DNA of 64,000 nt from a virus, in the IMG/VR virus record IMGVR_UViG_3300045049_000234, positions 47,180 through 111,179 of that record. One strand, written 5' to 3'. This document shows, piece after piece, positions 1 to 6,414 of this stretch. The notes under the pieces were generated by a model that saw only the letters and a program-made list of their open reading frames with translations, was not told the origin of the DNA and made no database searches. The position numbers and the translations under genes were made by a program. Position 1 is the first letter of the stretch, and the number at the start of each line of letters is the position of its first letter.

Positions 1-1593
1 GTCGATCGACGCCTTGGAGTAGCCCGTGGTGTCGATCCCGAACAGCGGCACCGACGCCGGGACCGCGTCGGACACCGACGTGGCGCGCGGCGCGACCAGC
101 CCGGACCGGCGCACGCCGTACCCGCCGCTGTAGTACCCGCCGTACGCGAACGCCTGGCCGTCGGTGACCACGATTACCCGGTCGTGGCCCTTGAACGTGG
201 CCTCGATGGCGCCGATGGTCTGCGTGCCGTGGCCCACCTCGCCGATGCGCTTGGTGAACCGGTCGATCTCGCGCAGCATGCTGCCGCCCAGCGCGATGTC
301 GTGCTGGAACACGCCGTCCGCGTAGCCGTACAGGCTCACTTTGCCGCCGGTGCGGTACGCCAGCGCCACGCCGATCAGCGCGCCGATGTCCACGTGCCGG
401 ATCTGCGACTTGCCAGACACCGGGGACTGCATGGAGCTGGAGGTGTCCACCAGCACCAGCGTGCGCCCGTCCAGGAGCGGGATGTTCGCCGTGGCCGCTG
501 CCAGCGCCTGCTCCAGCGCGTGACCCCACCGCAGCGACGGTGCGGCCTTGTACGCCGACAGGAACCGGTACGGGAACTGCCGAGAGCGCGCCACTTCCGC
601 CGGGTCGGCGATCTTCGCCGCCACCTGCGCCGCGACCTTGTCAGAGACCTTCGCCTCGTCGAAGTTGCGCAGGTTGCGGATCAGCGCCATGTAGCCCATC
701 GACGGGATGATCGCCTCCCACGCGGCGCGGTCCATCGGACCCTGAAGCCAACCGGCCAGGATCTCCCACGTGATGCCCGCGTCGTTCAGACGCTGCGCCC
801 CGCCGTCGGCCAGCAGGACCGCACGGCGCTCCGCCACCGGCAGCGCCATCAGATCGCGGTTCGCGCGCAGGATGCGCAGCGACTCGGGAACGTCCAGCTC
901 CGGCTCGTGCGGCTTGGACACCACGTAGTCGAACAGGTCGTGCTGCCACGGCGCCTTGATGGTCTGCGCGGAGTCGTCGCGGTCGCCCGAGTGCGTCAGG
1001 TCCAGCACGCGGCGCCACGAGAAGCCGGGGTGCGCCACGTCGCCGTACTTGATGAAATTGCGCTCGTTGCCCATGCGGATCATGGCGTCGGCGATACCGC
1101 GCTTGAGCGGCTTGGGCAACGCCATCCCGTAGCGCGACGTCCAGTACGCCAAAAGCTCGCCGGGCTCGTCCGGGCGCTGGAGCGCGTCGCGCACGACGCT
1201 GCGCGCGGAGATGGTCGGCAGCGGGTACTGCGTGCCGGTGCGGCCGGTGCCCATCTCGTCGCGGCGCGCGTGGACGTACTCCGCCGCCGCGACGACCGAC
1301 GCCGAGCGCATCAGGCCCTCGCTGCGAAGCCACTTGATGAACCGCGCGGTCCAGTCGGGGTGCTGGACGGCGCACTGACGCACCAGGTTGCGGAACCGGA
1401 CGTCGCGGTCGCCCGCCTTCTCGTAGAACGTGTCCTCGCCGACCATGTTCGTCACGGCCAGCAGGAACAGATCGGACTGCGGGGTGCGGGTCCACGCGGC
1501 GCCGCCCTCGTGGGTGGTGGTGCGCTCGTCGGTGGTCCGGATGACGCCCGGCGCAGTGGTCTGCTTGCCGAGCTGCTTGGTGAACTTCGCCAC
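1..1593 (-). CDS. rsr: Ro60/Rsr TROVE-domain RNA-binding protein (C-terminal end cut by window)
   Basis: Reading from a GTG preceded by GAGAGGAACCC, 531 residues are visible and the frame is still open at the window edge. The first ~360 residues read as a TROVE/HEAT-like ring domain. A von Willebrand A domain follows, with the MIDAS motif DTSSS near residue 383 and a second acidic motif (VVTDG) further on. Ro60 proteins are rings that bind Y RNAs and misfolded RNA ends; bacterial Rsr works with Y RNA and exoribonucleases such as PNPase. Family length is about 530-540, so little is missing. It lies 49 nt downstream of, and in the same direction as, nine structured RNA units with tRNA-like domains, the expected place for Y RNA partners. 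Family call is from motifs read by eye; function is inferred from the family and context. Confidence 0.9.
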   Translation of the reverse strand, partial: MAKFTKQLGKQTTAPGVIRTTDERTTTHEGGAAWTRTPQSDLFLLAVTNMVGEDTFYEKAGDRDVRFRNLVRQCAVQHPDWTARFIKWLRSEGLMRSASVVAAAEYVHARRDEMGTGRTGTQYPLPTISARSVVRDALQRPDEPGELLAYWTSRYGMALPKPLKRGIADAMIRMGNERNFIKYGDVAHPGFSWRRVLDLTHSGDRDDSAQTIKAPWQHDLFDYVVSKPHEPELDVPESLRILRANRDLMALPVAERRAVLLADGGAQRLNDAGITWEILAGWLQGPMDRAAWEAIIPSMGYMALIRNLRNFDEAKVSDKVAAQVAAKIADPAEVARSRQFPYRFLSAYKAAPSLRWGHALEQALAAATANIPLLDGRTLVLVDTSSSMQSPVSGKSQIRHVDIGALIGVALAYRTGGKVSLYGYADGVFQHDIALGGSMLREIDRFTKRIGEVGHGTQTIGAIEATFKGHDRVIVVTDGQAFAYGGYYSGGYGVRRSGLVAPRATSVSDAVPASVPLFGIDTTGYSKASID

Positions 1594-1642
1594 GGTCGGG
1601 TTCCTCTCTACGTGCGTGTGCTGTGCGGGAGGAACCGGCAGG

Positions 1643-1782
1643 GGTGACCCGAGATTGAAGCGACGGCGGCTGTTTTGACTGATGCTCTACCAAGTGAGCT
1701 ACCGAGGGTAAAGCCCCCCGGATTGGGATCGAACCAATAACCTTCAGTTCCGAAGTATCCGCCATCAGGGCACCGGGTCACC
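1643..1782 (-). ncRNA. Y-RNA-like tRNA-mimic unit 9 (tRNA opened in the anticodon loop)
   Basis: Outer stem GGTGACCCG/CGGGTCACC (9 bp), then GTGCC, inner helix GATGGCGG/CCGCCGTC, then TACTTC. Inside, the tRNA 3' half comes first: anticodon-stem strand ACTGA, T arm with TTCGATC, acceptor strand CCGGGGG. A 6-nt linker follows, then the 5' half: CCCTCGG, D arm, TCAGT. The halves pair correctly only if the tRNA is read as circularly permuted with its opening in the anticodon loop. TTCAATCT precedes the closing outer stem. It cannot act as a normal linear tRNA as written. Last unit before the Ro60 gene. Confidence 0.85.
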
Positions 1783-1790
1783 GGTGCTGG

Positions 1791-1921
1791 ACCTCCCGAG
1801 GTTGGGGTGTGCGGGACTAAGTTGCCTTAGACCATCTCGGCCACACGCGGCGGACCGCGTGACAGGATTCGAACCTGCGTTCGTTTGCACGAAGTAAGTT
1901 CCGCACGGGGCACCGGGAGAT
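1791..1921 (-). ncRNA. Y-RNA-like tRNA-mimic unit 8 (leucine/serine-type tRNA body)
   Basis: Outer stem ATCTCCCG/CGGGAGGT with one G-U pair, GTGCC, inner helix GTGCGG/CCGCAC, TACTTC. The domain holds a short variable-arm-like hairpin (TTCG/CGAA), a T arm with GGTTCGAATCC, acceptor CACGCGG paired with CCGCGTG through a 4-nt linker, and a D arm of the long-variable-arm tRNA type. No anticodon stem-loop can be drawn; the inner helix takes its place. CCAACCT precedes the closing stem. Confidence 0.8.
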
Positions 1922-1956
1922 GCCTTTACTGTCAGTGTTCAGTTGTCAATGGGGTC

Positions 1957-2098
1957 GCGCCCGAGGTTGAGTCGGTGATCGTTGTTCTCTGTTGTGCTGC
2001 CGTTACACCACACGCCCCAGGTGGGGGGCGCGCCGGATTCGAACCGGACCTCCGGTTCCCTAGACCGGTGAAGTAACGATCTCCTTGGCACCGGGCGC
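1957..2098 (-). ncRNA. Y-RNA-like tRNA-mimic unit 7 (proline-type anticodon arm)
   Basis: Outer stem GCGCCCG/CGGGCGC (7 bp), GTGCC, inner helix GATCGTT/AACGATC extended by GG/CC, then ACTTC. The 3' part contains a full anticodon arm CCGGT-CTAGGGA-ACCGG, whose loop is of the proline type (AGG at 34-36). A T arm with TTCGAAT and acceptor GCGCCCC follow. A 6-nt linker joins acceptor GGGGCGT and a D arm. The order is permuted, opened between D arm and anticodon arm. Confidence 0.82.
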
Positions 2099-2112
2099 GA
2101 TGTCTGTGGGCC

Positions 2113-2253
2113 GTGTCCGAGATTGAGGTCGGACGATCGTGACGTTAGGTGCTCTGGGCCACTGAGCCACAGGGGACACAGTCCCCCGCCGGGATTCGAA
2201 CCCGGGTCACCCGCTTAAGAGGCGAAGTAACGATCATCCTGGGCACCGGACAC
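2113..2253 (-). ncRNA. Y-RNA-like tRNA-mimic unit 6 (lysine-type anticodon arm)
   Basis: Outer stem GTGTCCG/CGGACAC, a different sequence from its neighbours but still fully paired. GTGCC and inner helix GGATGATCGT/ACGATCGTCC (10 bp, one G-U) follow, then TACTTC. The anticodon arm is TTCGC-CTCTTAA-GCGGG; the loop is the canonical lysine CTT loop. The T arm (CCGGG, TTCGAAT, CCCGG) and acceptor CGGGGGA come before a 5-nt linker, then acceptor TCCCCTG and D arm GCTC/GAGC. Permuted order, opened between D arm and anticodon arm. Confidence 0.87.
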
Positions 2254-2267
2254 GGCATCCGTTTAGT

Positions 2268-2412
2268 CCACCCCGAGGTTGAATCAGAGACCGGTATTCT
2301 TAAAGAAGGACTCGAACCTTCACCTCCGGCTTTTCAAAGCCAGCGTGCTGCCAATTACACCACTCGGCCATGAGTGGCCGAGGAAGTATCGGTATCAATG
2401 GCACCGGGATGG
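2268..2412 (-). ncRNA. Y-RNA-like tRNA-mimic unit 5 (glutamine-type, opened at the T-stem/acceptor junction)
   Basis: Outer stem CCATCCCG/CGGGGTGG with a G-U pair, GTGCC, inner helix GATACCG/CGGTCTC with one mismatch, TACTTC. The acceptor 3' strand TCGGCCA comes first, then a CTCA linker, acceptor 5' strand TGGCCGA, D arm, anticodon arm carrying the glutamine loop CTTTGAA, and T arm with TTCGAGT. Three extra bases after the anticodon loop enlarge it or let it re-pair into GGCTT/AAGCC. The breakpoint differs from units 6, 7 and 9. Confidence 0.82.
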
Positions 2413-2421
2413 ATGCCTGGC

Positions 2422-2533
2422 CCCTCCCGAGATTGAGGTGGCCGACGGAGAACGGGACTTGAACCCGCAGCGTTTCCTTGGAAGGGAAATTTCGAACCAT
2501 TCGAAGTAACCGTAGACCTGGGCACCGGGAGGG
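2422..2533 (-). ncRNA. Y-RNA-like tRNA-mimic unit 4 (glycine TCC tRNA in normal order)
   Basis: Outer stem CCCTCCCG/CGGGAGGG (8 bp), GTGCC, inner helix GGTCTACGG/CCGTCGGCC. Inside is a tRNA in natural order: D-like arm, anticodon arm TTTCC-CTTCCAA-GGAAA (glycine TCC loop), and T arm GCGGG-TTCAAGT-CCCGT. The acceptor stem is replaced by, or merged with, the inner helix, so the ends are not free to be charged. Confidence 0.8.
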
Positions 2534-2542
2534 AATTCTATG

Positions 2543-2621
2543 GTGTCCCCGAGATTGAAAGCGGCGGCCGGTGTGTTTCCATTTGGAGTGAAGTAACCGA
2601 TTGCCTGGGCACCGGGGACAC
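2543..2621 (-). ncRNA. Y-RNA-like unit 3 (minimal; isolated tryptophan-type anticodon stem-loop)
   Basis: Only 79 nt. Outer stem GTGTCCCCG/CGGGGACAC (9 bp), GTGCC, inner helix GGCAATCGG/CCGGCCGCC with two mismatches, TACTTC, TTTCAATCT. The insert is a single weak stem-loop with loop CTCCAAA, the canonical tryptophan CCA anticodon loop, flanked by TTCA/TGGA. There is no D arm, T arm or acceptor. Confidence 0.75.
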
Positions 2622-2627
2622 GTACGC

Positions 2628-2750
2628 GGCATTCCCGAGGTTCACGGTGGATCGACGACGGGGGTTCTCCGTCCCCACGCTCCGCGTGAGGGTTCCCCCT
2701 ATGGTGCACTGGTGGAGGAAGTATCGCCGGTCCGAGGCACCGGGAATGCC
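2628..2750 (-). ncRNA. Y-RNA-like unit 2 (branched insert without a T loop)
   Basis: Outer stem GGCATTCCCG/CGGGAATGCC (10 bp), GTGCC, inner helix GGACCGGCGA/TCGTCGATCC with one mismatch, TACTTC, GTGAACCT. The insert of about 58 nt has a GC hairpin (CACGC/GCGTG) inside a GGGGG/CCCCC helix, but no recognisable T loop or anticodon loop. Same scaffold, different cargo. Confidence 0.72.
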
Positions 2751-2774
2751 CACTGTTCAGTTATCAAGAAGCGC

Positions 2775-2854
2775 GTCCCCGAGATTAAGGGCGACGTCCG
2801 GAACGGGATTCAAATTTACAGTTTGAAGTAGCCGGTCGTCTGGGCACCGGGGAC
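2775..2854 (-). ncRNA. Y-RNA-like unit 1 (minimal; isolated tyrosine-type anticodon stem-loop)
   Basis: First unit after the promoter, 80 nt. Outer stem GTCCCCG/CGGGGAC, GTGCC, inner helix GACGACCGG/CCGGACGTC with one mismatch, TACTTC, TTAATCT. The insert is a perfect hairpin TTCAAA-CTGTAAA-TTTGAA. Its loop is the canonical tyrosine GTA anticodon loop. No other tRNA arm is present. Confidence 0.75.
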
Positions 2855-2902
2855 AAAGTCGGTGCGTTTCGGCGGGGGTTGGGTTCCCGTTTCAACACGC
2901 AT

Positions 2903-2933
2903 AGCGTAGCACATGCGTTAGACGGTCACGCAA
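2903..2933 (-). promoter_or_regulatory. Promoter for the RNA array and Ro60
   Basis: On the minus strand the -10 is TACGCT. An imperfect -35 (GTGACC, or TTGCGT slightly further out) lies upstream, with the CTAAC spacer motif common to promoters here. It sits between the HAD gene and unit 1 and faces the array. Confidence 0.6.
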
Positions 2934-2939
2934 CACCAT

Positions 2940-3458
2940 TTAGCCGCGCGCCGCGATGTCGGCGAACATGCGCACGCTGTCCACGATGTCGTCCGTCAGC
3001 CCCGTCGCCGGGTCCGCCGTGATCAGCAGCGTGGGCGCGGTGTGCGCCGTGCGCCGGTTGCCGCGCGTGAGCATGCCCATGGTGAACCCGTCGTCGATCC
3101 ACGCGAACGGCCGGATGCCCGCGTACTGCAACACGTGATCCCACTTCCATTCGGCGGTCACGTCGTACTCGGAGAACCGGCGATTCATCGGCGCCACCGG
3201 CATCGGGTCCAGCCCGATCAGCGGCGCCAGGTGGGTGTTCGCGCGGTCGTTCCACGTGGTCGCCCACACGTGTTCCACGATGTCGTCCAGCGACCGCACG
3301 CGCTTGACGTCGCCGGGGTCCAGCACGAGCGGCACCGGGCGCGGCATGCCGGGCAGGTCGATCGTGTGGCGCAGCCACTCGCCGCCGGTCACGTTCTGGA
3401 GCGGGTAGCGGTTGAACACCCCGTCCACATCCCAGAACAGCAGCGGCTTGCCGGTCAC
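2940..3458 (-). CDS. HAD-superfamily protein of the 'Swiss army knife' RNA-repair type
   Basis: 172 residues from a GTG that overlaps the upstream stop (GTGA). The HAD nucleophile motif DVDGV is at residues 10-14. The conserved stretch HVWATTWNDRAN in mid-protein and WIDD later match the HAD domain that Pfam names after Swiss-army-knife RNA-repair proteins, common in actinobacteria. HAD enzymes of this kind are predicted to remove terminal phosphates from nucleic acids. It is translationally coupled to the vWA protein and lies just upstream of the RNA array and Ro60, which supports a role in RNA end processing; that role is inference. Confidence 0.75.
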   Translation of the reverse strand: MTGKPLLFWDVDGVFNRYPLQNVTGGEWLRHTIDLPGMPRPVPLVLDPGDVKRVRSLDDIVEHVWATTWNDRANTHLAPLIGLDPMPVAPMNRRFSEYDVTAEWKWDHVLQYAGIRPFAWIDDGFTMGMLTRGNRRTAHTAPTLLITADPATGLTDDIVDSVRMFADIAARG

Positions 3459-4504
3459 CGCGCCTCGGCCGGGATGATCAGCAGCTTGTCGCCGTCGTAC
3501 ATCTTGCGGTTCACAGACGTGGACTGCACGAAGATCGTGTACTCCGGGTTGATGTCCGGGCTCACCCGCGTGTCGATGTCCGGCAGCCCCAGGATGTCCC
3601 GCGCGCCGTCGCCGACGTACACGACGCCGGTCTTCTTCTCGTGGACGGCGATGCGCTTGGTGCGCTGGATCGTGACACGGCGCTTGAGTTCGTAGAAGGC
3701 CGCGCCGATCCGGTAGTCCATGCGCAACTGATCCACAACCCAGTCACGGATCTCCGCGTCCTCGGTCACCGTGGTCAGCGTGTAGGCGCTGCCAGGCAGC
3801 GGGGTGAGCGTGGAACGTACGGTGTCCCGGTTGACGGCGTCGATGCCGGTGGAGAAGATCGCCCGGCTGCCGCGCACGCCCTGCGCCCGGTTCGCCATGA
3901 ACCGGTCGGTGGCGGCGCGGATCGTGTTGCCGACCTCCCGCACACCGTGCGCGGACGTGGTGTCCCACACGGCGATGTTGTCGGCGGCGAACCCGAACCG
4001 CTTGGCCTCGAACACGCCCATCTGGTTCGGCACCATCACGGCCACCGTCCAGTTGTCCGGCAGTGCGCGCAGCCGCGCGGACAGGTGCGCGGAGGTGTGG
4101 ATGCGGCTGCGGTTCTCCTCGCCGTCGGTGATCACGTAGACCAGGAACGCATGGTCGCCGTAGATCTCCGGCGTCTTGGCCAGATCATCCAGCGCCGTCA
4201 TGGTCGCGTCGATCAGCGCCGTGTTGCGCTCGGCGCGGTAGTGCTCCGCGATCGAAGGCAGGCGCAGCACGTCCCGATCGTAGAACACGCATTCGGCGGC
4301 CTGTTTGACGCCGGGCACGGCCTCGTTGAACACGTAGACCGTCGCCCGCGTCTCCTGGTCCATCACAGTGGACCGTTCGGCCAGGTGGGACACCATGCCA
4401 TCCGTGACGGCCACCACGTCGCGGGCGAACCGGGACATGGACAGCGAGCCGTCCAGCACGATGGCGATGTGGTTGATGTAGCCCTGTGTGGGGTGTTTGT
4501 TCAT
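3455..4504 (-). CDS. von Willebrand factor A domain protein
   Basis: 349 residues. The N-terminal ~210 residues form a vWA domain. The metal-site motif DGSLSMS is near residue 18, and VITDGEENRS near residue 130 is the second acidic element. The C-terminal part is basic and ends in a small beta-rich segment (YTIFVQSTS). The same fold forms the C-terminal half of Ro60, so two vWA proteins flank the RNA array. Start ATG follows AAAGGAACCC. Overlap with the HAD gene by 4 nt implies coupled translation. The ligand is unknown. Confidence 0.75.
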   Translation of the reverse strand: MNKHPTQGYINHIAIVLDGSLSMSRFARDVVAVTDGMVSHLAERSTVMDQETRATVYVFNEAVPGVKQAAECVFYDRDVLRLPSIAEHYRAERNTALIDATMTALDDLAKTPEIYGDHAFLVYVITDGEENRSRIHTSAHLSARLRALPDNWTVAVMVPNQMGVFEAKRFGFAADNIAVWDTTSAHGVREVGNTIRAATDRFMANRAQGVRGSRAIFSTGIDAVNRDTVRSTLTPLPGSAYTLTTVTEDAEIRDWVVDQLRMDYRIGAAFYELKRRVTIQRTKRIAVHEKKTGVVYVGDGARDILGLPDIDTRVSPDINPEYTIFVQSTSVNRKMYDGDKLLIIPAEAR

Positions 4505-4514
4505 GGGTTCCTTT

Positions 4515-4871
4515 TCAGCTCAGATCGACCACGGTAGGCAGGGGATCGGGACCGGTGTACCGCTGGCACGGGCACCGCACGTCGGGGAGCGGCACGATTT
4601 CGACCTGGTACTGCACATAGCCGTAGGAGTCTTTGACCACCCTGCCGTCGTCATTGCGGATGGCGGTCTTCTGCTTCTCATGCCGGGATGCCACGTGCTG
4701 ACACACGCCGCTGTCGGCGGCGTGGAACGCGTACAGGTGACCACACTGGCACACGGGTCCGACAGGGGCGGCCGGTGGCGGCACGGACGCCCTGCGGGGG
4801 CGGCGCAACAGCCATCCGGCGATCACGCCGCCCGCCGCGTACGACAGGTCGATGCCGTGGATGATGATCAC
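4515..4871 (-). CDS. Membrane-anchored small zinc-binding protein
   Basis: 118 residues from a GTG overlapping the upstream stop. An N-terminal hydrophobic segment (residues 8-22) is followed by basic residues, then a Cys/His cluster (CQCGHLYAFH, CQH, CPCQRYTGP) that could hold zinc. Proteins with this CxCGH...CxCxxYxGP pattern recur in actinophages, in my recollection. No function can be assigned. Confidence 0.7.
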   Translation of the reverse strand: MIIIHGIDLSYAAGGVIAGWLLRRPRRASVPPPAAPVGPVCQCGHLYAFHAADSGVCQHVASRHEKQKTAIRNDDGRVVKDSYGYVQYQVEIVPLPDVRCPCQRYTGPDPLPTVVDLS

Positions 4872-5734
4872 GGGATATCCGCCTCATGGCCGCGCATCGC
4901 GCGCCACCGATCCCGCGATCCCGCGATACCCATGACGTCGCCACGGAGCATGTGCAGGAACTCGTATTCGGCTTCCGTGAGTGCGTCCAGGTCCCACCCG
5001 TCGTCCTTCGCTTCCTCGGACGTCTGCGGGTGCGGCGGCCTGCCGATCTTCGGAACGTGCTGCCACATGTCGGACCATCCGCTATCGACGTCGCGTGACC
5101 CTTCGCGTGCGACGTCGATAGCCTTCAGCGCGCCGTTGCGATCCCACAACGCCCACGCGTACGGGATGCGCGGCATGGGCTTCACTACGCCATCCCGCAT
5201 GGCCCGCCACGTGTCGCGGTTGACGACGTGGCTTGGCCTGATGGACAGCGCGGGCAGTGACGCCTTGTGCAGGTGGTAGCGCAGGAACTCCGCCTCGTGT
5301 GCGTTGACGGACTCCATCAGCCCCTTGTGGACCGCGTGATCGCAGTCCGGAACGCGAAGCTCGATGCGGTGTTCGGGTGCCAGCGCGTTCCACGCGTCAT
5401 CAACCTTGCGGCCGTGCGCCACCGCAAGCAGCGTCCCATCGGGGCGCCACACCGCCCACGCGGTCGTCTGGAATCCCTGGAACTTGAACTCGGGACTCTT
5501 CGTGTGGCGGTCTTCCCACTCGAACGCGACGATGACGTCCTCGCCGTCGCCGCCGATCGTGATCATGTTGTCGGGGGCGTCCTTGCCGTCCCGGATGCGT
5601 CCGAGCGCGACCAATTCCTGATGTGCGGCGCGGACCGCCTTCATCACCTCGGCCCACGGGGCACCGTCCCCGCGATCGGGGACGGTGTATTCCGCGCGAT
5701 GGGTGGTGACCTCCCGACGGGAGTAGGTGGCCAC
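4868..5734 (-). CDS. Hypothetical protein
   Basis: 288 residues. The frame is open further upstream, but the GTG that shares its G with the preceding TAG stop gives the natural start. Acidic/aromatic soluble protein with an EWEDRHTKSPEF stretch and a WDLDALTEAE tail. Member of the five-gene run that ends at the HAD gene. No family recognised. Confidence 0.65.
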   Translation of the reverse strand: MATYSRREVTTHRAEYTVPDRGDGAPWAEVMKAVRAAHQELVALGRIRDGKDAPDNMITIGGDGEDVIVAFEWEDRHTKSPEFKFQGFQTTAWAVWRPDGTLLAVAHGRKVDDAWNALAPEHRIELRVPDCDHAVHKGLMESVNAHEAEFLRYHLHKASLPALSIRPSHVVNRDTWRAMRDGVVKPMPRIPYAWALWDRNGALKAIDVAREGSRDVDSGWSDMWQHVPKIGRPPHPQTSEEAKDDGWDLDALTEAEYEFLHMLRGDVMGIAGSRDRWRAMRGHEADIP

Positions 5735-5946
5735 TAATCGACCACCTTGAAACCGGCGGCGACCAGGAACGTCAGGTGTGCGCCCAGCGCCTCCTCGAAG
5801 TCGCCTTCGGGCGTCTGCTCGCGGTACAGCGACACCTGGCCGTCGATGACCTTCTTCGTGACGATCGTGCCGTTCTGCGCGACGACGATCATGGCCTGCG
5901 GGTCGCCGGGACCGACGGCCGTGGGGTTCTCCAATTCGATGATCAC
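5734..5946 (-). CDS. Hypothetical protein
   Basis: 70 residues, GTG start after GAGGAACCC. First gene of the transcription unit that continues through the vWA and HAD genes. Looks like a small beta-rich protein (MIVVAQNGTIVTKK). No family recognised. Confidence 0.65.
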   Translation of the reverse strand: MIIELENPTAVGPGDPQAMIVVAQNGTIVTKKVIDGQVSLYREQTPEGDFEEALGAHLTFLVAAGFKVVD

Positions 5947-5986
5947 GGGTTCCTCCCTCCGCGCGGGTCCTCACCCGCGCGTCCCT

Positions 5987-6015
5987 AAACTACACCCGTG
6001 CGTTAGCGCCGTCAA
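5987..6015 (-). promoter_or_regulatory. Promoter TTGACG-17-TAGTTT
   Basis: Faces the 5734-5946 gene and the vWA/HAD operon. It overlaps the last codons of the rusA-like gene, whose stop TAG lies between the two boxes. Confidence 0.7.
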
Positions 6016-6361
6016 TAGGGTAGATCTCCACGGACAGCCGCAACGGCTTCGCCGGAGAACCGATCACCATAGACACCTCGACCAGGTGTGACGCGTCGTC
6101 GTCAACGAGGACACCCGCCATCACGATCCCGTCGATATACGCCTTGAGCGTGGGGTAGAGGTTGTGAGGGTCGCGCCGCCGCCGGTCCGGCGGATGCACC
6201 ACGCCCACGACCCGTATACGGTCCATACGCGGCACACGGGCGGCACGCGCGACCCGGAATGCATCCGCCTTCAGATCGCGCGTCCTACGCGCCCGTACGG
6301 CCCAATGCAGCCGCTCGTTCGCGTTGATCAGATCTCCCGGCGGAATGTCCAACACCCACAT
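5990..6361 (-). CDS. rusA: RusA-like Holliday junction resolvase
   Basis: 123 residues. The pattern DRRRRDPHNLYPTLKAYIDG followed by GVLVDDDASHL (residues ~58-91) is that of RusA endonucleases, whose conserved aspartates bind metal at the active site. Family length is about 120. RusA resolves recombination intermediates and suits the RecT/exonuclease genes further along this strand. The gene starts right after a terminator hairpin, with very little leader and no clear ribosome site. Confidence 0.82.
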   Translation of the reverse strand: MWVLDIPPGDLINANERLHWAVRARRTRDLKADAFRVARAARVPRMDRIRVVGVVHPPDRRRRDPHNLYPTLKAYIDGIVMAGVLVDDDASHLVEVSMVIGSPAKPLRLSVEIYPIDGANARV

Positions 6362-6372
6362 GCAACGACGCT

Positions 6373-6401
6373 AACGCCCCCGGCACTCGTCCGGGGGCGT
6401 T
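6373..6401 (-). terminator. GC hairpin terminator
   Basis: AACGCCCCCGG/CCGGGGGCGTT, 11-bp perfect stem with a 7-nt loop, downstream of the 6415-6834 gene. Confidence 0.75.
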
Positions 6402-6414
6402 GCGCGGTGCGGGA

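Noticed and set aside
184-1647. 487-residue plus-strand frame opposite the Ro60 gene
   Set aside because: Antisense shadow: His/Arg/Val-rich composition typical of the complement of high-GC genes.
641-1765. 374-residue minus-strand frame running through the Ro60 gene and the first RNA unit
   Set aside because: Arg/Gly/Pro-rich shadow of the Ro60 frame; the true frame has the TROVE and vWA motifs and a ribosome site.
1643-2854. Ordinary tRNA array
   Set aside because: T loops are obvious, but acceptor strands pair only in permuted order, two units lack all but the anticodon loop, and every unit is enclosed in the same paired scaffold.
1643-2854. tRNAs interrupted by group I introns
   Set aside because: The extra sequence is only about 60 nt per unit and lacks the P3-P8 core of group I introns; the helices flank, rather than interrupt, the tRNA-like parts.
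1643-2854. CRISPR array
   Set aside because: Repeated motifs are short and spaced 80-150 nt apart with paired, structured inserts; no direct repeat of 25-40 bp with unique spacers and no cas genes.
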